The notes: generated from the letters alone by a model not told the origin. Positions 33,866 through 42,226 are shown, numbered from the stretch's first letter. The stretch: 64,000 nucleotides of DNA from Streptomyces sp. BV286 (GCF_019090165.1 NZ_JAHRIB010000061.1:110258-174257), one strand, 5' to 3'. Made by a program: numbers and translations.

Positions 33866-34048
33866 TCACGTGACCCCGTAGAACTTTTCCGTCTCCTCGA
33901 CCGCGGTCCGGAACCGCTCGTCGAAGTCGTCCCGAATGAGCGTCCCGACGACATAGTCCTGGACGCTCATTCCCCTTCTGGCCGCATGGTGCCGGAGCCG
34001 CTCGAGCAGCTCCCCGTCTATCCGCAGGCTGAGCACGCTGGTCCCCAT
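33866..34048 (-). CDS. Ribbon-helix-helix (CopG/Arc-type) small protein
   Basis: 60-residue DNA-binding protein: strand TSVLSLRIDGELLERLRHHA then helix-turn-helix GMSVQDYVVGTLIRDDFDER, the standard ribbon-helix-helix pattern. It could be a transcription factor or the antitoxin half of a module, but no toxin-like gene adjoins it. A 6-bp inverted repeat (34103-34118) upstream is a possible autoregulatory operator. ATG 34048. Confidence 0.82.
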   Translation of the reverse strand: MGTSVLSLRIDGELLERLRHHAARRGMSVQDYVVGTLIRDDFDERFRTAVEETEKFYGVT

Positions 34049-34102
34049 GGAGTCGAGGGTCGCCGCACCCGGCGCGACATCGGGTCACTTTCTGGAACAG
34101 TC

Positions 34103-34118
34103 TCACTCGTATGAGTGA
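34103..34118 (-). promoter_or_regulatory. Inverted repeat TCACTC-GTAT-GAGTGA
   Basis: Perfect 6-bp arms (34103-34108 and 34113-34118) lie 55 bp upstream of the ribbon-helix-helix gene. This is the kind of site such dimers bind, but no other copy is seen in the window. Confidence 0.45.
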
Positions 34119-34180
34119 TGTATGGGTGCGGGGAAGCGTCAGTGGCCCGTTTCACGCGCTTCACGGGCGCGTCGCGGTGG

Positions 34181-34212
34181 TCTTTAGTTAGGGTAATGAG
34201 TTACTCTAAAGA
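34181..34212 (+). promoter_or_regulatory. AT-rich operator/promoter of marR gene
   Basis: TCTTTAG (34181-34187) and CTAAAGA (34206-34212) are perfect inverted arms. Inside lies GTAATGAGTTAC (34193-34204), a second inverted pair. The block ends 2 nt before the marR ATG and is strikingly AT-rich for this genome, so it probably serves as both -10 region and MarR self-operator. Confidence 0.6.
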
Positions 34213-34214
34213 AC

Positions 34215-34652
34215 ATGCCTGACCTGACCCATGGCGACGACGTAGCCGCCGTGAACTCCCTGCGATCCGCCGTGATGCGCCTGTCACGTCGACTCAAGCA
34301 CCAGCGGGTCGACGAGTCGCTGAGCCCGACAGAGATGTCGGTCCTCGGCACCCTCGCCCGCTGCGGCACCGCCACACCCGGCGAGCTCGCCCGCAAGGAG
34401 CATGTGCAGCCGCCCTCGATGACCCGCATCGTGGCGCTCCTCGAAGCCAAGGGCCTGGTCAAGCTGGAGCCGCACCCCGAGGACCGTCGCCAGAAGGTCG
34501 TCACGCAGACCGAGCGGGCCGAGGCCATGCTCGACGAGAGCCGCCGCAAGCGGAACGCGTGGCTGGCCGGACTGGTCGACAGCCTCGACGAGGACGAGTG
34601 GGCGAAGCTCCGCGAAGCCGCCCCCGTCCTGGAGAAGCTGGCCCACCTGTAG
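34215..34652 (+). CDS. MarR-family transcriptional regulator
   Basis: 145-residue winged-helix regulator: SPTEMSVLGTLARCGTATPG and LARKEHVQPPSMTRIVALLE form the recognition region, and LVKLEPHPEDRRQKVVTQTE the wing. It probably represses itself and the MFS exporter gene that starts 72 bp downstream on the same strand. Binding would be relieved by a small-molecule ligand, as is usual in the family. The ATG lies at the right edge of an AT-rich inverted repeat. Confidence 0.93.
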   Translation: MPDLTHGDDVAAVNSLRSAVMRLSRRLKHQRVDESLSPTEMSVLGTLARCGTATPGELARKEHVQPPSMTRIVALLEAKGLVKLEPHPEDRRQKVVTQTERAEAMLDESRRKRNAWLAGLVDSLDEDEWAKLREAAPVLEKLAHL

Positions 34653-34724
34653 GCCGGACACACGGAAGCCACCGAGCTCACCCACGGGCCGGGCTCGCCG
34701 AAACACGCAAGGAGGCGAACGCCG

Positions 34725-36074
34725 TTGAGTACGGGATCCGGAGCAGACTCCGCCCCCGCACCAGCCGCCCACAACTCCCCGTCCGCACCCAAGACCCGTT
34801 CCTCGATGTTCAGCTCGCTGAAGATCAGGAACTACCGCCTGTTCTTCACCGGCCAGGTCGTCTCCAACACCGGCACCTGGATGCAGCGCATCGCCCAGGA
34901 CTGGCTGGTGCTGAGCCTCACCGGCTCCTCCGCCGCCGTCGGATTCACCACGGCCCTGCAGTTCCTGCCGATGCTGCTCTTCGGCCTCTACGGCGGCGTC
35001 CTCGTCGACCGGCTGCCGAAGCGCCCGACCCTGCTGGCCACCCAGTCCGCGATGGGCCTCACCGGCATCGCGCTCGCCTTCCTGACCCTCTCCGGCCACG
35101 TCCAGGTCTGGCACGTCTACGTCGCCGCCTTCGCCGTCGGCCTCGCCACGGTCATCGACAACCCGGCCAGGCAGTCGTTCGTCTCCGAGATGGTCGGCCC
35201 CGACCAGCTGCAGAACGCGGTCAGCCTCAACTCCGCCAACTTCCAGTCCGCCCGCCTGGTGGGCCCCGCCGTCGCGGGTCTGCTCATCACCGGCGTGGGC
35301 ACGGGCTGGGCGTTCCTGCTCAACGGACTGTCGTTCGTCGCGCCCATCGCCGGACTCCTCCTGATGCGCTCCCGCGAGCTGAACCAGGTCCAGCGCACCC
35401 CGCGCGGCAAGGGACAGCTCCGCGAGGGACTGCACTACGTCGCGGGCCGCCCCGACCTGATGTGGCCGATCATCCTCGTCGGCTTCATCGGCACCTTCGG
35501 CTTCAACTTCCCCGTCTGGCTCTCCGCCTACGCGGACGACGTCTTCCACGCCGGCGCGGGCGCGTACAGCCTCTTCAACACACTGATGGCCGTCGGTTCG
35601 CTCGCGGGCGCGCTGCTCGCCGCCCGGCGCGGTACGGCCCGGCTGCGGGTACTGATCGCCGCCGCCGTGGCCTTCGGTGTCCTGGAGATCGTGGCCGCAC
35701 TGGCCCCGTCCTACTGGCTGTTCGCCCTGCTCATGGTCCCGATAGGAATCGCCGGCCTGACGGTCAACGTCACGGCGAACACCGCGGTCCAGATGGGCAC
35801 CGACCCGGCCATGCGCGGCCGCGTCATGGCCCTGTTCATGATGGTCTTCATGGGCGGTACGCCGCTGGGGGCGCCCGTCGTCGGCTGGATCACCGACGCC
35901 TACGGCCCCCGGGTGGGCTTCGCGGCCGGCGGAGTCGTCTCGTTCCTGGCCGCCGTCACCGTCGGTCTGGTCCTCGCCCGCGTGGGCGGTCTGCGCCTGT
36001 CGGTGGGCTGGCACCACGGCCACCCACAGGTCCGCTTCGTCCCGCGCGAGCGGGAACTGGCGACCGCGGCGTAG
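34725..36074 (+). CDS. MFS exporter (EntS/DHA3-like), MarR-linked
   Basis: 449-residue 12-helix MFS permease: MFSSLKIRNYRLFFTGQVVS, NTGTWMQRIAQDWLVLSLTG, GLYGGVLVDRLPKRPTLLAT (loop 2-3 signature) and NPARQSFVSEMVGPDQLQNA are typical of the MFS_3 group that exports siderophores and drugs. TTG at 34725 is the start because AAGGAGG stands 10 nt upstream. Downstream of and probably controlled by the MarR gene. Substrate unknown. Confidence 0.9.
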   Translation: MSTGSGADSAPAPAAHNSPSAPKTRSSMFSSLKIRNYRLFFTGQVVSNTGTWMQRIAQDWLVLSLTGSSAAVGFTTALQFLPMLLFGLYGGVLVDRLPKRPTLLATQSAMGLTGIALAFLTLSGHVQVWHVYVAAFAVGLATVIDNPARQSFVSEMVGPDQLQNAVSLNSANFQSARLVGPAVAGLLITGVGTGWAFLLNGLSFVAPIAGLLLMRSRELNQVQRTPRGKGQLREGLHYVAGRPDLMWPIILVGFIGTFGFNFPVWLSAYADDVFHAGAGAYSLFNTLMAVGSLAGALLAARRGTARLRVLIAAAVAFGVLEIVAALAPSYWLFALLMVPIGIAGLTVNVTANTAVQMGTDPAMRGRVMALFMMVFMGGTPLGAPVVGWITDAYGPRVGFAAGGVVSFLAAVTVGLVLARVGGLRLSVGWHHGHPQVRFVPRERELATAA

Positions 36075-36092
36075 GCCGGGACCCTGGTTGCC

Positions 36093-36677
36093 ATGAGACT
36101 CTTCGCCGCTGTGCTGCCCCCGAAGGAAGTGACCGACGAACTCGACTCGGCGGTAGGTGAGTTGCGCAAGCTGCCTGGCGCGGACCATGGGCTGCGCTGG
36201 ACCGCCCGGTCCGGCTGGCACTTCACGCTCGCGTTCTATGGCGAGGTCGACGAGGAGGTCGTGCCGGAGCTGTCGGTCCGGCTGGAGCGGGCGGCACGGC
36301 GGACCGGCCCGTTCCCCCTGTCCCTTCGGGGTGGCGGCCGTTTCGGGGGCCGCGCGCTGTGGGCGGGCGCCGCGGGAGACGTACGGACCCTGCGGCTGCT
36401 CGCCGAGCGGGCGGCGGCGGCCGGGCGGAAGGCGGGCGTGGACCGGGAGGAGCACCGCCGGTACCGGCCGCACCTCACGCTGGCCCGCAGCCGTGAGGAG
36501 GCGGACTTCGCTCCGTACGTGTCCGCGCTGGACGGCTTCGAGGGGCGGGCCTGGACCGTCGGCGAGCTGTCCCTGATGCGGAGCCGGCTGCCCGCCTCGG
36601 GCGTGCCGGGGGAGCAGCCGCGGTACGAGTCGCTGGCCCGGTGGCCCCTGGGCGGGCCCCTCGGCGGGGATGCCTGA
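36093..36677 (+). CDS. thpR: RNA 2',3'-cyclic phosphodiesterase (2H family)
   Basis: 194-residue enzyme of the LigT/ThpR branch of the 2H phosphoesterases, which hydrolyse 2',3'-cyclic phosphates of RNA to 2'-phosphates. Both catalytic motifs are present: HFTLAF (about residue 43) and HLTLAR (about 126). N-terminal MRLFAAVLPPKEV and the VGELSLMRSRL strand match the family. It starts 18 bp after the MFS gene and is probably co-transcribed. Confidence 0.92.
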   Translation: MRLFAAVLPPKEVTDELDSAVGELRKLPGADHGLRWTARSGWHFTLAFYGEVDEEVVPELSVRLERAARRTGPFPLSLRGGGRFGGRALWAGAAGDVRTLRLLAERAAAAGRKAGVDREEHRRYRPHLTLARSREEADFAPYVSALDGFEGRAWTVGELSLMRSRLPASGVPGEQPRYESLARWPLGGPLGGDA

Positions 36678-36699
36678 AGGAGCCGGTTACGCTCGACGC

Positions 36700-36789
36700 G
36701 TGGACCCGAAGACGCGGAACCGGATCATGGCCGGTGTGCTTGTGCTGATGTTCGTTGTGGTGGCGATGGCGGCGGCCGTCGGTAGATGA
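36700..36789 (+). CDS. 29-aa single-TM peptide
   Basis: The 90-nt gene starts with GTG and encodes MDPKTRNRIMAGVLVLMFVV followed by VAMAAAVGR. A basic N-terminus and one ~20-residue hydrophobic helix make a tiny membrane protein. The sequence pattern seems familiar from other Streptomyces genomes, where it follows this kind of neighbourhood, but I cannot name it. It begins 22 bp after thpR on the same strand. Confidence 0.6.
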   Translation: MDPKTRNRIMAGVLVLMFVVVAMAAAVGR

Positions 36790-36817
36790 CCGGCCGCCAC
36801 CCGGCGAAGAACGCCCG

Positions 36818-37810
36818 CTACCAGGCAAAAGCCTCCGGGGACGGGCCCGGGCCCGGGAAGATCTCGTCCAGGCCGGTCAGGAGCTCCTCGCTCAGTTCGA
36901 GCTCGACGGCTCGCAGCGCCGACTCCAGCTGACCGGCGGTGCGCGGACCGACGATCGGACCGGTCACGCCGGGCCGGGTGAGGAGCCAGGCCAGGGCGGC
37001 CTCGCCGGGCTCGATCCCGTGCTTGTCGAGCAGGTCCTCGTACGACTGGACCTGGGCGCGGATCGAGGTGTTCGCGAGGGAGTCGGCGGCCCGGCCGCTC
37101 GCCCTGCGCCCGCCCTCGACCTCCTTCTTGATGACGCCACCGAGCAGCCCGCCGTGCAGCGGCGACCAGGGGATCACCCCGAGCCCGTACTCCCGCGCGG
37201 CGGGAATCACCTCCATCTCGGCGCGTCGCTCGGCGAGGTTGTAGAGGCACTGCTCGCTGACGAGACCGATCGTGCCGCCCCGGCGAGCGGCGATCTCGTT
37301 GGCCTGGGCGATCTTGTAGCCGGGGAAGTTGGAGGATCCGGCGTACAGGATCTTGCCCTGCTGGACCAGGACGTCGACGGCCTGCCAGATCTCCTCGAAG
37401 GGGGTACGGCGGTCGACGTGGTGGAACTGGTAGACGTCGATGTAGTCGGTCCCCAGCCGCTTCAGGCTGGCGTCCACCGCCCGCCGGATGTTCAGCGCGG
37501 AGAGCTTGTCGTGGTTGGGCCAGGCGTCGCCGTCGGCGGCCATGTTCCCGTACACCTTCGTGGCGAGGACCACCTTGTCGCGCCGCTCGCCGCCCTGGGC
37601 GAACCAGCTGCCGATGATCTCCTCGGTACGGCCCTTGTTCTCGCCCCAGCCGTACACGTTGGCGGTGTCGAAGTAGTTGATGCCCGCGTCCAGCGCCGCG
37701 TCCATGATGGCGTGGCTGTCGGCCTCGTCCGTCTGCGGCCCGAAGTTCATGGTGCCGAGCACGAGTCGGCTGACCTTGAGTCCTGTGCGTCCCAGCTGCG
37801 TGTACTTCAT
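36818..37810 (-). CDS. Aldo/keto reductase
   Basis: 330-residue NADPH-dependent (beta-alpha)8-barrel oxidoreductase. The catalytic tetrad is visible as Asp/Tyr in YFDTANVYGWGENKGRTEE, Lys in VLATKVYG and His in VYQFHHVDRRTP. The cofactor-binding region is IPWSPLHGGLLGGV and VTGPIVGPRTAGQLESALRA. The substrate cannot be assigned. The ATG at 37810 (MKYTQLGRTGLKVSRLVLG) is the family start with TAGGAG upstream. Convergent to the 29-aa gene. Confidence 0.94.
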   Translation of the reverse strand: MKYTQLGRTGLKVSRLVLGTMNFGPQTDEADSHAIMDAALDAGINYFDTANVYGWGENKGRTEEIIGSWFAQGGERRDKVVLATKVYGNMAADGDAWPNHDKLSALNIRRAVDASLKRLGTDYIDVYQFHHVDRRTPFEEIWQAVDVLVQQGKILYAGSSNFPGYKIAQANEIAARRGGTIGLVSEQCLYNLAERRAEMEVIPAAREYGLGVIPWSPLHGGLLGGVIKKEVEGGRRASGRAADSLANTSIRAQVQSYEDLLDKHGIEPGEAALAWLLTRPGVTGPIVGPRTAGQLESALRAVELELSEELLTGLDEIFPGPGPSPEAFAW

Positions 37811-37881
37811 GGCTCCTAGCCAACGGCGTGGAGTGCGCTCTAGGCAACACCCCGCCTGGGACACGCCCGGCCGATCAAGCG

Positions 37882-37913
37882 CGCACGCGGGGCGGACGCC
37901 CGCCCCGCGTGCG
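37882..37913 (-). terminator. Terminator of hydroxylase/methyltransferase operon
   Basis: CGCACGCGGGGCG (37882-37894) and CGCCCCGCGTGCG (37901-37913) form a perfect 13-bp stem around a 6-nt loop, 37 nt after the methyltransferase stop (minus strand) and before the aldo/keto reductase. Confidence 0.8.
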
Positions 37914-37949
37914 ACAGGGAGCTCAACCTCCAGGGATTCCTAGGGACCC

Positions 37950-39650
37950 CTAGGGCTTGGAGCCGGTGTTCGCCGGGCCCGTCCCGCGGACGTGCAGCAC
38001 GCTGCCGTCCAGGGGCAGCGCGGACACGCCCACCAGGGTGAGGCCCGCCTCGGCGAACAGGCGGGCGTAGTGTGCGGCGCTCCGTTCGCGGCCGCCGACG
38101 TTGCACATCATGTGCAGGTCCCAGGCCGTGGCCAGCGAGGCCGAGCCGTCGGCGGGCAGGACGCGTTCGATCACGAGCAGATCGGCGGCGGGCGGCATCG
38201 CGCGGGCGCAGTGGCGCAGGATCTCGATGCAGCGGTCGTCGTCCCAGTCGTGCAGGACGCGCGACAGGACGTAGACGTCACCGCCCGCGGGGACGTCCGC
38301 GAAGTCGCCCGCCCTGAAGGCGCACCGCTCCGCGTGGCCGGCCGCGCCGAGGAGACGGCGGGCGGTCTCCACGGTGTGCGGGCGCTCCAGCAGGAGGCCG
38401 TGCAGGCGGGGATGTGCCGAAAGGATTCGGCCGAGCAGTTCCCCGTCGCCGCCCGCGATGTCGACCACCGTGGCTCCTTCGGCCGCCGCGGTGAGGACCG
38501 GGTGCACGGGCAGCGGGTCGAACATCCGTGAACCGGCCGCCATCGACCGGTCGAAGAGCTCGGCGAGCGCGGGATCGCGCGCGAAGTGGTCGAAGTGGTT
38601 CTCGCCGAAGCGCCGCTCGAAGGCGACCTGCCCGGTGCGCACGGTGTGGTCGAGCCCGGCGAAGGACTCGTAGAACGGTCCCCCGTACATCAGCGCCAGC
38701 GCCCGCATCGACCCTTCGGCGTCCGCGCGCAGCAGCCTGCCGGTCGCCGTGAGCCGGAAACCGTCGCGGTCCTCGCTCACCACGCCGAGCATGGCGAGGT
38801 AGCGCAGCAGGGTGGCCAGGTTCGGCGCGAGGGCACCGACGTCACACGCCAGTTCCGCCACGTCGACGGACCGGTCCTCGTCCATCGCGTCGGCCACCTC
38901 GAGGCGTGCGAACGCGGCCAGGGCCTGCGTCGTCCACGCCCCGGTCAGCAGGCGCAGCAGGCTCTCGGCGGGCTGTCGCCTGCGGTGCTCGTCGAGGTGC
39001 GCGGCGAGGACGTCACGGTGGTCGCCGGGGACGTACAGCTCCACGCGCCGGTACCCGGCCTTGGCCTCGGCGGGCGCGCTGAAGTAGAACACCGTGCCGT
39101 TCTCGTGCGGGTTGTAGCCGCCGCCGTCCGGGGTGGCGCCGTACCGCCCGAAGGCCGCGCACAGGCCGCGCAGCACCAGCGGGTCCGGTGTCGTGACCTC
39201 GAACGCGACATGCGTCTCGTGCTGGTGCTCCCGCTCGTGCGCGGCGACCGTGTCGAGGTCCGACCCCGGCGGCACGGTCAGCGCGAACACCTCGACCATG
39301 CGCCGCGCCCCGTCCAGGCACTCCACCGCGGGGCGCAGAATGCCGACGTCGAGCTCCGCCGCACTCCGCCCGTGCCGTACGGCCAGACGCTCGCGCACGA
39401 CGACACTCGGCCGCGGTGGTGCGTCCGCGACCAGCCCGCAGTCGGCGAGTGCGGCGCTCAGCGCCGCCTCGTCGGGCGGGAAGACGAGCAGCGCCGCGTG
39501 CGAGAAGTCGCAGCGCTCCGCCAGGGCCCGCAGCTCCGGGCCGTCGAGCCCGGGGAGCAGGAGCTGGAAAAGTGTGGCGGTGTCCTGTTCCTTGACGAAG
39601 CCGACCGTCGCGCGCAGGCGGGACGTATCGCCCGACAATGCCGTGATCAT
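37950..39650 (-). CDS. SAM-dependent O-methyltransferase with 225-aa N-terminal extension
   Basis: 566-residue protein, far longer than the 330-370 usual for this family. Residues about 228-560 form a plant-COMT/acetylserotonin-type O-methyltransferase: dimerisation helices LLRLLTGAWTTQALAAFARL, the SAM loop VVDIAGGDGELLG (395-407), and catalytic-His region VLSRVLHDWDDD. Residues 1-225 are a separate domain I do not recognise, with the conserved-looking patches HEREHQHETHVAFEVTTPDP and YNPHENGTVFYFSAPAE. AGGAT lies ahead of the ATG at 39650. It is second in a probable two-gene operon after a 4-hydroxybenzoate-hydroxylase-like gene, suggesting hydroxylation then methylation of an aromatic compound. 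Confidence 0.82.
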   Translation of the reverse strand: MITALSGDTSRLRATVGFVKEQDTATLFQLLLPGLDGPELRALAERCDFSHAALLVFPPDEAALSAALADCGLVADAPPRPSVVVRERLAVRHGRSAAELDVGILRPAVECLDGARRMVEVFALTVPPGSDLDTVAAHEREHQHETHVAFEVTTPDPLVLRGLCAAFGRYGATPDGGGYNPHENGTVFYFSAPAEAKAGYRRVELYVPGDHRDVLAAHLDEHRRRQPAESLLRLLTGAWTTQALAAFARLEVADAMDEDRSVDVAELACDVGALAPNLATLLRYLAMLGVVSEDRDGFRLTATGRLLRADAEGSMRALALMYGGPFYESFAGLDHTVRTGQVAFERRFGENHFDHFARDPALAELFDRSMAAGSRMFDPLPVHPVLTAAAEGATVVDIAGGDGELLGRILSAHPRLHGLLLERPHTVETARRLLGAAGHAERCAFRAGDFADVPAGGDVYVLSRVLHDWDDDRCIEILRHCARAMPPAADLLVIERVLPADGSASLATAWDLHMMCNVGGRERSAAHYARLFAEAGLTLVGVSALPLDGSVLHVRGTGPANTGSKP

Positions 39651-39765
39651 TGCGGGTGGATCCTCATTCCGGTGTTCGGATGTACGCGTACGGACGTACG
39701 CGGGTGCGGAGTTGGCAAGCGGTGGGGGATCCCGGGAAGCGGTGACGGGATATCGGGGGAGGGGG

Positions 39766-40977
39766 CTATACGCCGACGTAGTGCTCGGCGAACCAGTCCT
39801 GCTGGCTGCGCGAGGTGCGCAGCGAGGTGAGGCGGGAGCGGCGCAGGGAGTTGTGGAACAGCGACTCGCCGTCCGCGCCGGACGGGCCGTGCAGCAGCCC
39901 GATCATCCAGTGCGAGAAGTCCTGCGCACGCCAGATGTGCGTCAGGCACCGCGCCGAGTAGGCGTCGAGGCCCTTGGAGTCCCCGACGGCGAGGTCGTCG
40001 ATCAGGGCGCGGCCCAGGACCTCCGCCTCCAGGACCGCGAGATTGGCGCCCTTCGCGGCGGACGGGCTGATCAGAGCGGCGGCGTCACCCACGAGGAACA
40101 AGGAGCCGTGGCGCAGTGGTTCGAGCACGTCGGACTCCAGGTCGACGACGGATCGCTGCACGAGGCGCCCGCGGTTCAGCGGACCGTATGTGCGCGCCCG
40201 CATCCGCAGCTCCAGCTCGTCCCAGATCCGCTCCTCGGACCAGGCGTCGGCCGGGGTGCCGCGCTCGCACTGCAGGTAGTAGCGGGTGACCTCACTGGTG
40301 CGGGCCATGTGCCCGGCGAACCCGCGCTCGTGCACCGCGTATCCGACGGCGTCCAGACTGGGCGGCGCCTCGGCGAGCAGACCGAGCCAGGTGACGCCGT
40401 GATCGCGGTGGTGGCGGACCGTGCCGGCCGGCAGCGAACGCCGGGCCGCGCCGTGCCGCCCGTCGCAGCCGGCCACGTACCGCGCCCGCCACAGGCCGGG
40501 CCGTCCGTCGGCCTCCCGCACCGCCACCTCGGGCCGCTCGCTGTCGGCCGCGCGCACGGCCACCGCCTCGGTGCCGAAGCGGATCTGTCCGCCGCGCTCC
40601 AGGAACCGCGCCAACAGGTCGGTCACCAGGTCCTGTTGGGGGTAGACGGTGTGCGACTCGCCCTGCCCGAGCCCGCCGTAGTCCAGCCGGAACCGGCCGT
40701 CCTCGGTACGGAACTCGCAGGTGCTGTGGAGCTGCCCGCGCCGGTGCAGGCCTTCGGCGAGACCGTGCCGCTCCAGCGTCCGTACGGTGTTGGCGGCCAG
40801 GAACCCGGCACGTGCCCGCGTCTGCACATGCGTGCGCTCCGCCCGCTCCAGGACGACGCAGTCGATCCCCCTGTCCACAAGGATGTTGCCGAGCACGAGC
40901 CCGGCCGGCCCGGCCCCGAGGACGACCACACCGGTCGCGTGTTCGGCCGCTTGCCGCCGACTTTTCCCGTCTGTCAC
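39766..40977 (-). CDS. FAD-dependent aromatic hydroxylase, 4-hydroxybenzoate 3-monooxygenase-like
   Basis: 403-residue flavoprotein monooxygenase of the PHBH type. Rossmann motif VVVLGAGPAGLVLGNIL (about 17-33), ERTHVQTRARAGFLAANTVR as in PobA, and the FAD ribityl-binding GD motif LFLVGDAAALISPSAAKGAN. Length matches PobA (~394). The GTG at 40977 is chosen because it restores the family N-terminus. No ribosome site is seen, but a promoter-like -10 (TAATAT) ends 8 nt upstream, so translation is probably leaderless. The true substrate is uncertain; 4-hydroxybenzoate itself is only one possibility. Confidence 0.87.
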   Translation of the reverse strand: MTDGKSRRQAAEHATGVVVLGAGPAGLVLGNILVDRGIDCVVLERAERTHVQTRARAGFLAANTVRTLERHGLAEGLHRRGQLHSTCEFRTEDGRFRLDYGGLGQGESHTVYPQQDLVTDLLARFLERGGQIRFGTEAVAVRAADSERPEVAVREADGRPGLWRARYVAGCDGRHGAARRSLPAGTVRHHRDHGVTWLGLLAEAPPSLDAVGYAVHERGFAGHMARTSEVTRYYLQCERGTPADAWSEERIWDELELRMRARTYGPLNRGRLVQRSVVDLESDVLEPLRHGSLFLVGDAAALISPSAAKGANLAVLEAEVLGRALIDDLAVGDSKGLDAYSARCLTHIWRAQDFSHWMIGLLHGPSGADGESLFHNSLRRSRLTSLRTSRSQQDWFAEHYVGV

Positions 40978-40985
40978 GGAAGCAG

Positions 40986-41014
40986 ATATTAAGTAGCCTA
41001 AAACCGGTTGTCTC
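40986..41014 (-). promoter_or_regulatory. Promoter of hydroxylase/methyltransferase operon
   Basis: Read on the minus strand: -35 GAGACA (41009-41014), a 17-bp spacer, then -10 TAATAT (40986-40991), each 4 of 6 against the vegetative consensus. The -10 ends 8 nt before the GTG, which would give a leaderless transcript. Confidence 0.6.
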
Positions 41015-41138
41015 ACCAGAATCACCTGAATGCCTGGCTTGACCGCCAAGATCACCACAGGGGGCGGGCGCTGGTGTATTGACCCGCGGTGGTTCACACG
41101 GCTGACCGGCGGTGGTCACACGGCTAACCGGCGGTGGC

Positions 41139-41369
41139 TCACTCCGGCAGGTCGAGAGCCTGGACGACCGGGAGGAAGGCGGACCAGGTGGCGGGGGTGA
41201 CCTTGAGCGTGGGGGCGGCGGGGGCGGTGAGGGCGGTGAGGGCTTTGGAGTCGCGGATGTGGATGGTGGCGGCGGGGGTGAGGGGGGTTTCGGCGATCGC
41301 TATCTCGACGCATTCGCCGCCCTGGTCACCGCTGTAGCTGCTCTTGAACCACTTCAGGTCGGTGCTCAT
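41139..41369 (-). CDS. DUF397 protein
   Basis: 76-residue DUF397 protein: KWFKSSYSGDQGGECVEIAI near the N-terminus, IHIRDSKALT in the middle, and TPATWSAFLPVVQALDLPE at the end. Its ATG overlaps the stop of the upstream XRE gene by 4 nt (ATGA), so the two proteins are made together. No separate function is known. Confidence 0.92.
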   Translation of the reverse strand: MSTDLKWFKSSYSGDQGGECVEIAIAETPLTPAATIHIRDSKALTALTAPAAPTLKVTPATWSAFLPVVQALDLPE

Positions 41370-42178
41370 AGTCCGTCTGCCACCTGTTCGATCAGTTGGG
41401 CGGAATCCTCGGGGCTGAGGGCCTGAGCTCGCAGAATGCCATACCGCGCGAACAGGTCTCCCAGGTCGGGCTGTTGGTCCACGAAGTACCCGCCACTGGG
41501 ACCCTCGACGTAGGCGAGGCGATCGCGTTCAGCCGTCTCCAGCAGAATCATGGGGCCGTTCAGCCCGGCGTGGACCTCGCGGTTGTGGGGCAGCACCTGG
41601 ATCTCGACATTGCGCCGTCGGCCGATCTCAAGGAGGCGGCTCAGCTGGTCCTTGAGAGCCGTGGGGCCGCCGAGAGGCCGGGTCAGCGTGTGCTCCTCCA
41701 GCACGAAGCCGACGAGCGGGGCGGGTTTGCGCTGAAGGACCTGTTGGCGTTCCAGCCGGGCCGCCACTCGGGCCTCGACCTCGTCGTCCTCCAAGGGCGG
41801 GCAGTGACAGTTGAAGATCGCCCGTGCGTACCCCTCCGCCTGGAGCAGGCCAGGAACCACGTGGTTCGCGTACATGCTGATGGCGGCGGCCTTGGCTTCC
41901 AACTCGGCGTAGTTCTCGAACCATGAGGGAAATCGGCTGGTCTTCAACTCCTTGCCCGCCGCAAGGAGTGCACCTTGTGCACCGAGCGCCTCGTCCGCGA
42001 TCTCGACGAGCTTTCCCTTCGGCGGACGCTCGCCCCGTTCCACCATCGCCACTTGGGACTTGGAATACCCGACCTGTCCGCCCAACCCCTCCTGCGTGAT
42101 CCCAGCCCGTTCGCGGAAGAACCGCAGCAACGAGCCGAACATCTCCAGGTTGCTCGAAGCCTGATCACCGGAGTGCAC
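41366..42178 (-). CDS. XRE-family helix-turn-helix regulator with DUF5753 domain
   Basis: 270-residue regulator. Helix-turn-helix about residues 12-65 (LLRFFRERAGITQEGLGGQV, SKSQVAMVERGERPPKGKL), then DUF5753 (VVPGLLQAEGYARAIFN, LEEHTLTRPLGGPTALKDQL, VEIQVLPHNREVHAGLNGPM). The GTG at 42178 has a near-perfect GGGGAGG 5 nt upstream and is therefore preferred over the ATG 12 codons later. The gene is divergent from a 139-residue unknown and shares with it a promoter region rich in GTGCAC and a 15-bp inverted repeat. Confidence 0.93.
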   Translation of the reverse strand: MHSGDQASSNLEMFGSLLRFFRERAGITQEGLGGQVGYSKSQVAMVERGERPPKGKLVEIADEALGAQGALLAAGKELKTSRFPSWFENYAELEAKAAAISMYANHVVPGLLQAEGYARAIFNCHCPPLEDDEVEARVAARLERQQVLQRKPAPLVGFVLEEHTLTRPLGGPTALKDQLSRLLEIGRRRNVEIQVLPHNREVHAGLNGPMILLETAERDRLAYVEGPSGGYFVDQQPDLGDLFARYGILRAQALSPEDSAQLIEQVADGL

Positions 42179-42226
42179 AACGACCTCCCCAAGTGCACAG
42201 AGGTGCACGGACCTTGTGTAACCCTG

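Noticed and set aside
34284..36473. 729-codon minus-strand frame
   Set aside because: Antisense to the MarR regulator, MFS exporter and thpR, all of which have clear family motifs on the plus strand.
36700..36789. Dismissal of the 29-aa frame as noise was considered
   Set aside because: The dismissal was not upheld: basic start plus a clean TM helix and its position after thpR favour a real gene, so it was kept with moderate confidence.
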